In this document: positions 1 to 7,672 of the stretch, in pieces | Layout of the letters: each line of letters opens with the position of its first letter | Position numbering within the stretch: position 1 is the first letter of the stretch | Notes under the pieces: model-generated | The model's input: only the letters and a program-made list of their open reading frames with translations | Databases searched by the model: none | What the model was told of the DNA's origin: nothing | Made by a program: the position numbers and the translations under genes | Source of the DNA: Gammaproteobacteria bacterium | GTDB taxonomy: Bacteria; Pseudomonadota; Gammaproteobacteria; Eutrophobiales; Eutrophobiaceae | Direction: 5' to 3' | DNA: 18,252 nucleotides | NCBI GenBank assembly: GCA_016198885.1 | Contig: JACQHV010000007.1 | Span: 1-18,252 of the forward strand

Positions 1-1841
1 AGTGCCAGCAGTGTTTTGTGATATAGCTCTTCAAACAGTGCATTTTTCCATTTGTTCCATAACGCCGGATTAGTACCGCTTATATCAGCGACGGTAAGAA
101 GGTAAAGATAATTCAGATGATTGCGATCGCCCACTTCAGTGGCAAAGTGGTTGATAATGTCCGGATCGCTGATATCCTTGCGTTGGGCTGTTTTGGACAT
201 AAATAAATGTTTTTCAACAAGCCAGGCAACAAGCTCTGAGTCATAATCACTCAGGCCATGTGTCTTGCAAAATACCTGGGCATCTTTGGCCCCCAACCGG
301 GAATGATCTCCGCCACGCCCCTTGGCTATATCGTGAAACAGGCCTGCCAGATACAGTAATTCCTGCTTGGGCAGGATCTCCATGATTTTACTGCATAAAG
401 GATATTCTTTGGCTCTCTCGGGAAGGCCAAATAGCCGCATGTTTCGGACAACGAAGAGGATATGTTCATCGACTGTATATATATGAAAGAGATCGAATTG
501 CATCAAACCTTCAATTGCACCAAATACCGGAAGATAATTACTGAGAATTCCATAACGATGCATACGCCTGAGTTCATGTCCAACGTGCCGCGGTTGCCTG
601 ATTATCTCCATGAACAAACTGCGATTGCGAATATCGCGTCTGAAATTCTCATCGATCAAATAAGAATACTTACGTATTAAACGAATGGTGCTTGCACGCA
701 CACCTTTAATAAGCGGGTTCTGCTGGATGAGCAGAAACATTTCAAGCATGGCGAATGGATAATGCTTGAATATATTGTCATTACAAACTTCAATAAATTC
801 ATGCCGTATTTGAAAGCGTTTATTAAGCGGCTTTATTTTTTCCCTGCGTTTGGCATAAATAATCGCTTCCTGAAAATGTTGCAATAGAATTTCATTCAAC
901 CGGTTTAATTCACGCGCTGTCTGGTAATACATCTTCATGAATTGCTCAACACCGGTATTATCCTGCGAGTGAAAACCGAAGGCGTAAGCCAGACTTTTCT
1001 GATGATCAAACAATAAACGATCTTCACGTCTTCCTGTTAAATAATGCAATGCAGAGCGAATTTTCCATAAAAATGTCTGTCCTCCATCCAGTATTTTATA
1101 TTCCTCTTCAGTGAGGAAACCGTGTTTTACGAGGTCATGCAGTGTGTTTGCGCCAAAGTGTCTTTTTGCCACCCAGCCGATCATCTGGATATCGCGTAAC
1201 CCCCCGGGGCTTTCTTTTATATTCGGTTCAAGCTTATGGTCTGTATCGTCATATTTATGGTGCCGTTCGATTTGCTCTGCCAACTTCGCCTCAAAGAAAT
1301 TTTTTGTATGCCAAATCTTGTCAGGACCAGTGCTATAACGCATCTGTTGAAATAGTTCCTGATTGCCTGTTAAAAGCCGTGATTCCATGATGTTGGTAGC
1401 AACGGTTATGTCATTCCGTGCTTCACGTATGCAATCCTTGACAGTACGGACACTATGGCCAACATCCAGTCTGATATCCCAGAGAAAGATTATGAATTTT
1501 TCTATTTCCTGGCTTATTTGATTATTCTTCCCGGGTTTTACCAGAATCATTAAATCAATATCCGAAGCAGGATGTAATTCGCCACGCCCATAACCTCCGA
1601 CTGCGACAAGTGCCGTATCTTCTGTTGCGATAGTGTGCTGCCAGGCCTGTACAAGCAATTGATCAATAAACCAGGCATGTTTGTATACAAGTGTTTTTAC
1701 GGATATACCAGCCTCAAATAATTCATTGAGAATTTGACGGCCAGAAGTCAGGGTTTGTTTGAACAGTCGTAATGGGGTGGTATCAGCACGCAGCGCTGTT
1801 GTGAATGACTGACTGTCAAACAATTGTTGATCAGTAATCAT
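1..1841 (-). CDS. glnD: GlnD, bifunctional PII uridylyltransferase/uridylyl-removing enzyme (5' part, runs off the window)
   Basis: This is the glutamine sensor that uridylylates PII proteins when nitrogen is limiting and removes UMP when glutamine is plentiful. I translated the minus strand from the ATG at 1841-1839 and it stays open for 613 codons to the window edge. The nucleotidyltransferase signature GGYGRGELHPASDIDL lies at about residues 82-97, with the two metal-binding aspartates at D94 and D96. The HD-domain hydrolase part follows, with H460 in YTVDEH and the HD pair at residues 503-504 in LFHDIAKGRGGDHS. The family is usually about 860-900 residues, so the C-terminal ACT domains that sense glutamine lie outside the window. 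The gene starts 15 bases after the map stop on the same strand, so the two are probably co-transcribed. The ribosome binding site is weak. Identity is certain; only the 3' end is missing. Confidence 0.96.
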   Translation of the reverse strand, partial: MITDQQLFDSQSFTTALRADTTPLRLFKQTLTSGRQILNELFEAGISVKTLVYKHAWFIDQLLVQAWQHTIATEDTALVAVGGYGRGELHPASDIDLMILVKPGKNNQISQEIEKFIIFLWDIRLDVGHSVRTVKDCIREARNDITVATNIMESRLLTGNQELFQQMRYSTGPDKIWHTKNFFEAKLAEQIERHHKYDDTDHKLEPNIKESPGGLRDIQMIGWVAKRHFGANTLHDLVKHGFLTEEEYKILDGGQTFLWKIRSALHYLTGRREDRLLFDHQKSLAYAFGFHSQDNTGVEQFMKMYYQTARELNRLNEILLQHFQEAIIYAKRREKIKPLNKRFQIRHEFIEVCNDNIFKHYPFAMLEMFLLIQQNPLIKGVRASTIRLIRKYSYLIDENFRRDIRNRSLFMEIIRQPRHVGHELRRMHRYGILSNYLPVFGAIEGLMQFDLFHIYTVDEHILFVVRNMRLFGLPERAKEYPLCSKIMEILPKQELLYLAGLFHDIAKGRGGDHSRLGAKDAQVFCKTHGLSDYDSELVAWLVEKHLFMSKTAQRKDISDPDIINHFATEVGDRNHLNYLYLLTVADISGTNPALWNKWKNALFEELYHKTLLA

Positions 1842-1856
1842 AGAGAACCATTTCGA

Positions 1857-2624
1857 TCAGAATTCTTCTTCCGGACGTTTTGTTAAAACTTCGAAACCAT
1901 CAGCGGTGACAAATATGGTATGTTCCCATTGTGCAGATAAGCTTCTGTCTTTTGTCACAACGGTCCAGTTATCTGATAAGAGTTTTATATGTCGCTTGCC
2001 GGCATTGATCATTGGTTCAATGGTAAATGTCATACCCTTTTCAAGAATCAATCCGGTTCCTTTCTGCCCATAATGCAAAATCTGTGGATCTTCATGAAAT
2101 TCCTTTCCAATCCCATGTCCGCAATATTCTCTAACCACGGAATAATTATGAGACTCGGCGTGCTGTTGAATGGCATAACCGATATCACCCAGATGGACGC
2201 CGGGTTTTACCATTTCTATACCAAGCCGCATGCAGTCATAGGTGGTCTGTACCAGACGCCTGGCGCGTATGGAGGGAGCGCCCACAAAGAACATTTTACT
2301 GGTATCACCATGATAACCATTCTTGATAACTGTAATATCGATATTGATGATATCGCCTTTTTTTAGTTTTTTGTCACCGGGGATCCCATGACAGACAACA
2401 TGGTTAACTGATGTACAGATAGATTTTGGAAATCCACGGTAATGTAGTGGGGCAGGAATGGCATGTTGTGAATTGACTATATAGTCATGGCATATTCTAT
2501 CAAGTTCACCAGTGGTTATTCCCGGCTCGACATAGGGTTCTATCATCTGCAGGACCACGGAAGCCAGTTGGCCTGCAAGCCGCATTTTCTCGATTTCTTC
2601 AGGATTTTTGATGGAGACCGGCAT
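1857..2624 (-). CDS. map: Methionine aminopeptidase, type I
   Basis: This cytosolic metalloenzyme removes the initiator methionine from new proteins when the second residue is small. The 255 residues match the usual length of bacterial type I enzymes (E. coli 264). The catalytic histidine is H79 in VVCHGIPGD. All five metal ligands are present: D96 and D107 (NIDITVI and GDTSK), H170 (CGHGIGKEFHEDP), E203 (TIEPM) and E234 (QWEHT). There is no zinc-finger or proline-rich extension. The start is the ATG at 2624, preceded by no good Shine-Dalgarno sequence. The gene is divergent from rpsB and reads into glnD, an arrangement found in many proteobacteria and consistent with its ribosome-linked role. 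Confidence 0.97.
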   Translation of the reverse strand: MPVSIKNPEEIEKMRLAGQLASVVLQMIEPYVEPGITTGELDRICHDYIVNSQHAIPAPLHYRGFPKSICTSVNHVVCHGIPGDKKLKKGDIINIDITVIKNGYHGDTSKMFFVGAPSIRARRLVQTTYDCMRLGIEMVKPGVHLGDIGYAIQQHAESHNYSVVREYCGHGIGKEFHEDPQILHYGQKGTGLILEKGMTFTIEPMINAGKRHIKLLSDNWTVVTKDRSLSAQWEHTIFVTADGFEVLTKRPEEEF

Positions 2625-2676
2625 AGTTGAAAATCATTGCGTAATTGCTAAGCATTTGTTATCACAAGGCTTCTAT

Positions 2677-2703
2677 GTTATAAAGCGCCCGCAGTTTTTA
2701 CAA
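2677..2703 (-). promoter_or_regulatory. Possible sigma70-type promoter for map-glnD
   Basis: On the minus strand a TATAAC hexamer (2677-2682) lies about 50 bases upstream of the map start, and TTGTAA (2698-2703) lies 15 bases further upstream. The -10 box is good, but the -35 box is poor and the spacing is short. If real, its -35 box overlaps the candidate -35 box of the rpsB promoter on the other strand. This is a prediction from consensus only. Confidence 0.25.
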
Positions 2704-2728
2704 ATAAACGTCACACGCACACTATAAC
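2697..2728 (+). promoter_or_regulatory. Possible sigma70-type promoter for the rpsB operon
   Basis: TTTACA (2697-2702) and TATAAC (2723-2728) each match the sigma70 consensus at five of six positions, but the spacer is 20 bases, longer than the preferred 17. Transcription would start near 2735, giving a leader of about 78 bases before rpsB. The position is right for the strong promoter expected ahead of a ribosomal protein operon, but the exact boxes are uncertain. Confidence 0.35.
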
Positions 2729-2735
2729 TGTGTAT

Positions 2736-2812
2736 GGGGTGCCGGCCACCCAAGGGTGAGCAGGTTGATACATAGTGTGTGCGGAGGCATAACCCTACAG
2801 GAGAAACATATA
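2736..2812 (+). promoter_or_regulatory. Structured 5' leader of rpsB, candidate S2 autoregulatory element
   Basis: The leader contains a short hairpin GGGTG-CCGGC-CACCC (2737-2751). AGGGT (2753-2757) can then pair with ACCCT (2792-2796), enclosing a region with an SD-like GGAGG (2783-2787). The real ribosome binding site AGGAG (2799-2803) sits just after this stem, 9 bases before the ATG. In E. coli the rpsB leader (t44/tff RNA) lies at the same place, and S2 protein represses its own operon through it. That this leader works the same way is inferred from position and pairing potential; I did no folding or covariance test. Confidence 0.5.
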
Positions 2813-3817
2813 ATGTCCAATGTCACCATGCGTGAAATGCTGGAAGCCGGGGTTCATTTTGGCCATCAGGCCCGGTTCTGGAATCCCAAAATGGCCCCTT
2901 ATTTATTCGGCCAACGTAACAAGATACATATTATAAATCTGGAAAAGACCCTGCCTTTATATAACGAGGCAATCAATTTTATCAGCAAAATGGCAGCCCG
3001 AAAGGGAACTATCCTGTTTGTCGGAACCAAACGCGCCGCCCAGGCGATAATCCAGGAAGAAGCCCAGCGCTGTGAAATGCCATATGTTAATCGCAGATGG
3101 TTAGGTGGCCTGTTAACCAATTATAAGACGGTCAGGCAATCTATTAACCGGCTTAAAGATCTTGATGCCTTGGAGGCAGAAGGAGGTCTTGATCGAATGA
3201 GTAAAAAGGACTTGTTAAGGCATAAACATGAGAGACTTAAGCTTGAGCGCAGTCTGTCAGGTATTAAAGACATGCCCAGATTGCCTGATGCTTTGTTTAT
3301 CATTGATGTTGGTTATGAATATATCGCTGTCAGTGAAGCAAAGAAGCTTGGGATACCGGTCATTGGTATTGTTGATAGCAATAACAGCCCCGATGGAATT
3401 GATTACGTTATCCCCGGGAATGATGATGCGATACGTTCAATCAAATTGTACACCAAAGGCATCGCTGACGCGATTATTGAAGCCCGTCAGTCAATTGCAC
3501 ATATTGGTGCTGCAGGTGAAGCCGATGAATTTGTTGAATTGGATGATAAAGGTGCACCTATTGCCGCAACAGAGGATGAATTGACATCAAAAGTCAAGGT
3601 TAAAAGGAAGATGATGAAGAGGAAGGATATTGAACCCGCAATTGAAAGCAAGGTAAAGGCGAAAAAGACAGTTGAGGAAAAGGTAGAAACACCGATAACT
3701 GATGAAACGAAGGCCGAAGTGATACCTGCAGACAAGGTAGCGAAAAAGAGAACCAGAAAAATAAAAATCGAGAAACAAGCAGTCAGGAAAAAAGCGACCA
3801 GAAAGAAATCGAGTTGA
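2813..3817 (+). CDS. rpsB: 30S ribosomal protein S2 with a long lysine-rich C-terminal extension
   Basis: S2 is a structural protein of the small ribosomal subunit, needed to bring S1 to the 30S particle. The core (residues 1 to about 244) is typical, with MLEAGVHFGHQ near the N-terminus, WNPKMAPYLFG, RWLGGLLTNY, and PVIGIVDSNNSPDGIDYVIPGNDD split by the family's usual spacing. The start is the ATG at 2813, preceded by AGGAG at 9 bases; an upstream in-frame start at 2756 would lie inside the leader and add 19 unrelated residues. Total length is 334 residues against about 241 in E. coli. The extra C-terminal part, from about residue 245, is rich in lysine and arginine mixed with glutamate and ends in RKKATRKKSS. 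The canonical C-terminus seems preserved at EFVELDD, so the extension is an addition and not a replacement. First gene of the operon; tsf follows after 47 bases. Confidence 0.97.
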   Translation: MSNVTMREMLEAGVHFGHQARFWNPKMAPYLFGQRNKIHIINLEKTLPLYNEAINFISKMAARKGTILFVGTKRAAQAIIQEEAQRCEMPYVNRRWLGGLLTNYKTVRQSINRLKDLDALEAEGGLDRMSKKDLLRHKHERLKLERSLSGIKDMPRLPDALFIIDVGYEYIAVSEAKKLGIPVIGIVDSNNSPDGIDYVIPGNDDAIRSIKLYTKGIADAIIEARQSIAHIGAAGEADEFVELDDKGAPIAATEDELTSKVKVKRKMMKRKDIEPAIESKVKAKKTVEEKVETPITDETKAEVIPADKVAKKRTRKIKIEKQAVRKKATRKKSS

Positions 3818-3864
3818 ATCCCAATCGACAGCCAGATATTGAGTGTAAGAGAGTAATAAATGAT

Positions 3865-4752
3865 ATGCAGGTAACAGCTGGAATGGTAAAGGAACTGCGT
3901 GAACGCACGGGCGCCGGCATGATGGATTGCAAAAAAGCCTTGCAGGAGGCCGGAGGAGATATCGAGGCAGCTATTGAAGCCATGCGTAAATCAGGTGTTG
4001 CAAAGGCAGCCAAGAAGGCCGGTCGTATTGCTGCGGAAGGTAATATTGTTATCCGGCAAAATCAGAGGACGGGTGATACAGTAATCCTGGAGGTAAATTC
4101 AGAGACAGATTTTGTAGCCAAAGATAATAATTTCAAGTCCTTTGGTGATGAAGTCGCCTCATGCATTCTGGCCAATCATCCTGCCAGTGTTGAGGTGTTG
4201 ATGGAGATGCCCATTCGCAGAAACACCAGGCGGACTGTTGAGGAAACGCGCCAGCAACTGGTGGCGAAAATAGGAGAGAATATCAGTATCCGCCGTTTTA
4301 CACTTGTGCAGAATAATGGATCAAAACTTGGTACCTATTTACACGGAACACGTATTGGAGTGATTGTTTCAATGCATGGTGGTAATGATGCATTGGCAAA
4401 AGATATCGCCATGCATATCGCTGCGAGCAAGCCGATTTGTGTTGCAGAAAAAGATTTATCACCTGAATTGATAAGGAAGGAGAAGGAAATTCTGATTGCT
4501 CAAGCGCAGGATACCGGCAAGCCGCCTGAGATCATAGAAAAAATGATCGGTGGAAGGTTAAATAAGTTTCTGAAGGAGATTACCCTGTTGGGACAACCGT
4601 TTGTCAAAGATCCTGATCTGACGGTTGGAAAATTACTGGGCGATGCGGAGGCAAAAGTAAACCACTTTATTCGCTATGAAGTCGGTGAAGGACTGGAAAA
4701 ACGCACTGATAATTTTGCCGAAGAAGTTATGGCTCAGGCCAGGGGAGCATAA
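3865..4752 (+). CDS. tsf: Translation elongation factor EF-Ts
   Basis: EF-Ts exchanges GDP for GTP on EF-Tu. The 295-residue product is slightly longer than E. coli EF-Ts (283). The N-terminal UBA-like domain shows VKELRERTGAGMMDCKKAL (residues 8-26), and the EF-Tu contact motif TDFVAKD follows at about residue 80. The start is the ATG at 3865, eleven bases after AAGAGAG and six residues before the conserved VKELRERTG block, as in other species. A longer in-frame start (TTG at 3814) would overlap the rpsB stop and add 17 non-conserved residues, so I rejected it. The pairing rpsB-tsf is nearly universal in bacteria. Confidence 0.97.
   Translation: MQVTAGMVKELRERTGAGMMDCKKALQEAGGDIEAAIEAMRKSGVAKAAKKAGRIAAEGNIVIRQNQRTGDTVILEVNSETDFVAKDNNFKSFGDEVASCILANHPASVEVLMEMPIRRNTRRTVEETRQQLVAKIGENISIRRFTLVQNNGSKLGTYLHGTRIGVIVSMHGGNDALAKDIAMHIAASKPICVAEKDLSPELIRKEKEILIAQAQDTGKPPEIIEKMIGGRLNKFLKEITLLGQPFVKDPDLTVGKLLGDAEAKVNHFIRYEVGEGLEKRTDNFAEEVMAQARGA
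4741..4747 (+). promoter_or_regulatory. Ribosome binding site that decides the pyrH TTG start
   Basis: AGGGGAG lies inside the last codons of tsf, 10 bases before the TTG at 4758. No ATG or GTG is available in frame before the conserved N-terminus of PyrH, so this site supports a TTG start. Confidence 0.65.
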
Positions 4753-4757
4753 GTCTC

Positions 4758-5492
4758 TTGTCTGCCCCGTCAAAAGAACTGCTATATCGACGGGTTCTGT
4801 TAAAACTCAGTGGTGAGGCATTGATGGGAGACTTGGCTTATGGCATTGACCCTGCTGTTATACGCCGTATCGCCAATGAAGTGAATGAACTGGCAAACGT
4901 GAAGGTTGAAATCGCTATTGTAATTGGCGGAGGTAACATCTTCAGGGGCGCTGGATTGGCGGCCGATGGTATGGACCGGGTAACAGCCGATCATATGGGA
5001 ATGCTTGCGACTATCATAAATGCACTGGCCTTGCAGGATGCACTGGAGCAGATGGGCAGGCACGTTCGTGTCATGTCAGCCATCAAGATTAATGAGGTTT
5101 GTGAGGATTATATCCGGCGGCGTGCCATACGCCACCTGGAAAAGGGACGTATTGTGGTATTTGCCGCAGGTACCGGCAATCCATTTTTCACTACTGATTC
5201 TGCTGCAAGCCTGCGGGCGATTGAGATCAACGCCGATCTCCTGATCAAGGCGACCAAGGTAGATGGAGTATACTCTACTGATCCTGTTAAGGATAAAAAG
5301 GCCAAACGTTATGCAACATTGAGTTATGATGAAGTATTGGAACGTAAACTCGGTGTGATGGATGCAACCGCAGTAGTACTTTGCCGGGAAAATAACATGC
5401 CTCTAAGGGTGCTGGACATGACTAAAGCTGGCGCACTGATGCGTGCAGTACAAGGCATGGACGAAGGCACACTGGTGACAAATAATCTATAG
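4758..5492 (+). CDS. pyrH: UMP kinase
   Basis: PyrH phosphorylates UMP to UDP, the first step from UMP to all pyrimidine nucleotides; the enzyme is a hexamer of the amino-acid kinase fold and unrelated to eukaryotic UMP kinases. The 244 residues show LLKLSGEALMG (phosphate binding, residues 14-24), the glycine-rich GGGNIFRGAGL, and GTGNPFFTTDSAA (UMP and acceptor binding). The C-terminus ends in DEGTLVTNNL, a typical family end. Translation must begin at TTG 4758, five bases after the tsf stop, since the next ATG lies inside the conserved GEALMG block. The short gap and the ribosome binding site inside tsf suggest translational coupling. Confidence 0.96.
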   Translation: MSAPSKELLYRRVLLKLSGEALMGDLAYGIDPAVIRRIANEVNELANVKVEIAIVIGGGNIFRGAGLAADGMDRVTADHMGMLATIINALALQDALEQMGRHVRVMSAIKINEVCEDYIRRRAIRHLEKGRIVVFAAGTGNPFFTTDSAASLRAIEINADLLIKATKVDGVYSTDPVKDKKAKRYATLSYDEVLERKLGVMDATAVVLCRENNMPLRVLDMTKAGALMRAVQGMDEGTLVTNNL

Positions 5493-5503
5493 AGTGATTT
5501 CTG

Positions 5504-6061
5504 ATGGCTAAGGAAATAATCAGTGATACTGACCGGCGCATGAATAAAACTCTGGAGGCCTTGAAACATGAAATGGCTAAAATCCGGACCGGGCGCGCGC
5601 ATACCAGTTTGCTTGAACATATTACTGTTAGTTACTATGGTTCAGCTGTTCCGCTGAACCAGACTGCAAATATCAGTGTCCTGGATGCCCGGACACTGAG
5701 TATTACCGCCTGGGACAAGAATGCAATACCTAATATTGAGAAGGCCATCCTGAATTCCGATCTGGGGCTTAATCCCATAACTGCAGGTGATATCATACGC
5801 GTGCCACTTCCACCGTTGACTGAGGAAAGACGCAAGGAGTTAATCAAAGTTGTACGTGCTGAAGCTGAAAAAGCCAGGGTAGCCATTCGCAATGTACGAC
5901 GTGATGCCATCCATTCATTTAAGGAAAAGATCAAGGAAAAAAACATCACTCAGGATGAAGAAAAACGAAGTGAAGAGAAGGTGCAAAAATTGACTGATGA
6001 CCATATTGCACAAATCGAGATGGTTCTGGAAGAAAAAGAAAAAGAATTGATGGAATTCTAA
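5504..6061 (+). CDS. frr: Ribosome recycling factor
   Basis: RRF, together with EF-G, splits the post-termination ribosome. The 185-residue length is exactly that of E. coli RRF. The N-terminal helix carries MNKTLEALKHEMAKIRTGRA, including the conserved R-T-G-R-A segment. The central part has SVLDARTLSI and the region INSDLGLNP-like ILNSDLGLNPITAGD, and the highly conserved PLPPLTEERRKEL motif starts the second long helix. The C-terminal helix is charged and ends in EKELMEF. The ATG at 5504 lies 11 bases after the pyrH stop. A perfect hairpin with 9-bp arms occurs inside the gene (5638-5661), listed separately. Confidence 0.97.
   Translation: MAKEIISDTDRRMNKTLEALKHEMAKIRTGRAHTSLLEHITVSYYGSAVPLNQTANISVLDARTLSITAWDKNAIPNIEKAILNSDLGLNPITAGDIIRVPLPPLTEERRKELIKVVRAEAEKARVAIRNVRRDAIHSFKEKIKEKNITQDEEKRSEEKVQKLTDDHIAQIEMVLEEKEKELMEF
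5638..5661 (+). repeat. Inverted repeat inside frr (9-bp arms, 6-base loop)
   Basis: TGGTTCAGC (5638-5646) and GCTGAACCA (5653-5661) are perfect reverse complements separated by TGTTCC. It could form a stable mRNA hairpin within the frr coding region. It lacks a T-run, so it is not an intrinsic terminator. A chance occurrence in 18 kb is quite possible. Confidence 0.45.
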
Positions 6062-6102
6062 TTCGCAGCCAATCGCTTCATCAGTCAGGTCTGAACAATC
6101 CC

Positions 6103-6858
6103 ATGGCGCATGTAACTGCTGTAAAAAATAACAGATTGCCAAGACATGTTGTCATTATTATGGACGGCAATGGCCGATGGGCAAAACAACGTGGCTTACC
6201 GAGAATAGCAGGACACAAGGCGGGTGTAAGTGCACTGCGCGAAATTGTAGCCAACAGCGCTGAAAAAGGAATTGAAGCGTTAACTGTGTATGCTTTCAGC
6301 AGTGAGAACTGGGACCGTCCAGGTTCAGAAGTCTCCAGATTGATGGAACTGTTTATATCATCTCTGCAACAGGAAATAGATAATCTTAACGGGAATAATA
6401 TCAGGATACGATTTATCGGTGATCGCACTGCGTTTCCCGGCAAGCTTCAGTCTTCTATCGGAGAAGCAGAAAAGATAACTTGTCGTAATACTGGCATGCA
6501 GTTTGTGATTGCGGCGAACTACGGGGGAAGGTGGGACATTACCAACGCATTTAAATTGTTGGTAAATAAAATCAGGTGTAATGATATCTGTGCAGATGAA
6601 ATTGATGAGCAAATGATCCATTCTTTTGTTTCACTCTCGGATTTGCCGGAGCCGGATCTCTTTATCCGTACCGGCGGAGAAATGCGAATAAGCAATTATC
6701 TGCTCTGGCAACTGGCATATACAGAATTGTATTTTACTGAACGACTCTGGCCTGATTTTACACCGGAACACTTCGAGTCAGCTCTGATATGGTTTTCGAA
6801 TCGCGAACGCCGTTTTGGCCGTACAAGTGAGCAAATAAAGCGAGAAAAACGTGCTTAA
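6103..6858 (+). CDS. uppS: Undecaprenyl diphosphate synthase (cis-prenyltransferase)
   Basis: UppS (IspU) adds eight isopentenyl units in cis to farnesyl diphosphate, giving the C55 carrier used for peptidoglycan and O-antigen. The 251 residues match the family (E. coli 253). The catalytic aspartate is D21 in VVIIMDGNGRWAKQRG. The other signatures are YAFSSENWDRP and, near the C-terminus, DLFIRTGGEMRISNYLLWQ with the conserved R-T-G-G and R-x-S-N residues that bind the isopentenyl diphosphate. The start ATG at 6103 follows a 41-base gap after frr and has only a weak ribosome binding site. The last 8 bases overlap cdsA (GTGCTTAA). Confidence 0.96.
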   Translation: MAHVTAVKNNRLPRHVVIIMDGNGRWAKQRGLPRIAGHKAGVSALREIVANSAEKGIEALTVYAFSSENWDRPGSEVSRLMELFISSLQQEIDNLNGNNIRIRFIGDRTAFPGKLQSSIGEAEKITCRNTGMQFVIAANYGGRWDITNAFKLLVNKIRCNDICADEIDEQMIHSFVSLSDLPEPDLFIRTGGEMRISNYLLWQLAYTELYFTERLWPDFTPEHFESALIWFSNRERRFGRTSEQIKREKRA

Positions 6859-7672
6859 GCAGCGCGTCCTTACAGCTACTTTTCTGGGCGCTGTAATTGT
6901 TATCTGTATTGTGGCAAGTTCTCATCCTGTTTTTTCCCTGCTGATGGGAATATTTATCGGTATAGCATCCTGGGAATGGGCGGGACTTGCGGGTTACCAC
7001 AAGATTATTCACAGAACCATTTATCTGCTATTGATGACTGCCCTTCTTGTATGTGTCTATTTTCTGCGCGCAACAAACTGGGTTAATACAATTGTTATTT
7101 TCAGCTTAATCTGGTGGTGTTTTGCATGGATAATTGTCATTTCCTATCAGCGGGGAAGAGTACTCATCCCGTCGAATCAAATGGTAAAAGCAATGATAGG
7201 ATGTATTATCCTGATCCCGGCATGGACAGGCCTGATCAATCTACATGAGTCTGTTGCCGGACCACAGCAAATATTGTTGCTTTTTGTCCTCATATGGGTG
7301 GCTGACAGTACAGCTTTTTTTATAGGAGGATGGTGGGGTAAGCGGCATTTGGCCAGCCGAATCAGTCCTGCCAAGAGCTGGGAGGGTGTCATGGGAGGGC
7401 TTGTGGCATCAATGTTGCCGGTTTTGGGATATGTCATACTAAAGGAGATGAAAGGAATTGATATTATCCGCTTGTTTGCCCTGTGTCTGGTCACTGTTGT
7501 TTTTTCAATTCTGGGTGATTTGGTGGAAAGCATGTTCAAACGTAACGCGAACATGAAAGACAGTGGAAGACTGTTACCGGGGCATGGCGGTGTACTGGAT
7601 CGCATTGACAGTTTAACCTCTGCAGTTCCGGTATTTGTTACCGGGGTGTGGCTTTTGGAGGGCAGATTGTGA
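6851..7672 (+). CDS. cdsA: Phosphatidate cytidylyltransferase (CDP-diacylglycerol synthase)
   Basis: CdsA is an integral inner-membrane enzyme that turns phosphatidic acid and CTP into CDP-diacylglycerol, the precursor of all the major phospholipids. The 273-residue protein is mostly hydrophobic, with several membrane segments beginning at VLTATFLGAVIVICIVASS. The CDS family signature is complete near the C-terminus: S-M-F-K-R, then K-D-S, then PGHGGVLDRID, which carries the metal-binding aspartates. ISPAKSWEGVMGG is the other conserved block. The start is GTG 6851, overlapping the end of uppS by 8 bases, which implies coupled translation. The stop at 7670-7672 overlaps the GTG start of dxr. 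Confidence 0.96.
   Translation: MLKQRVLTATFLGAVIVICIVASSHPVFSLLMGIFIGIASWEWAGLAGYHKIIHRTIYLLLMTALLVCVYFLRATNWVNTIVIFSLIWWCFAWIIVISYQRGRVLIPSNQMVKAMIGCIILIPAWTGLINLHESVAGPQQILLLFVLIWVADSTAFFIGGWWGKRHLASRISPAKSWEGVMGGLVASMLPVLGYVILKEMKGIDIIRLFALCLVTVVFSILGDLVESMFKRNANMKDSGRLLPGHGGVLDRIDSLTSAVPVFVTGVWLLEGRL
7657..7662 (+). promoter_or_regulatory. Ribosome binding site that decides the dxr GTG start
   Basis: GGAGGG lies 6 bases before GTG 7669. Two other GTG codons are possible: 7648 lies upstream of this site and 7678 lies 15 bases after it. The spacing favours 7669, whose TG overlaps the cdsA TGA. Confidence 0.7.

Noticed and set aside
462..680. Plus-strand open frames of 72-82 codons within glnD (462-680, 1111-1338, 1142-1390)
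   Set aside because: They are antisense to a fully conserved GlnD reading and show no recognisable domain or ribosome binding site.
1989..2366. 125-codon open frame antisense to map
   Set aside because: The map protein on the minus strand has all catalytic residues; the antisense frame has no recognisable features.
2756..2812. Longer S2 reading starting at a GTG at 2756
   Set aside because: The added 19 residues are not like any S2 N-terminus, and they would lie within the structured leader. The ATG at 2813 has AGGAG at 9 bases and begins the conserved sequence.
3818..3864. Attenuator or terminator between rpsB and tsf
   Set aside because: The 47 bases contain no stable GC-rich hairpin followed by a T-run.
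7177..7605. 142-codon minus-strand open frame across cdsA
   Set aside because: The complete CDP-diacylglycerol synthase signature is on the plus strand over the same bases. The antisense product is low-complexity and unrecognised.
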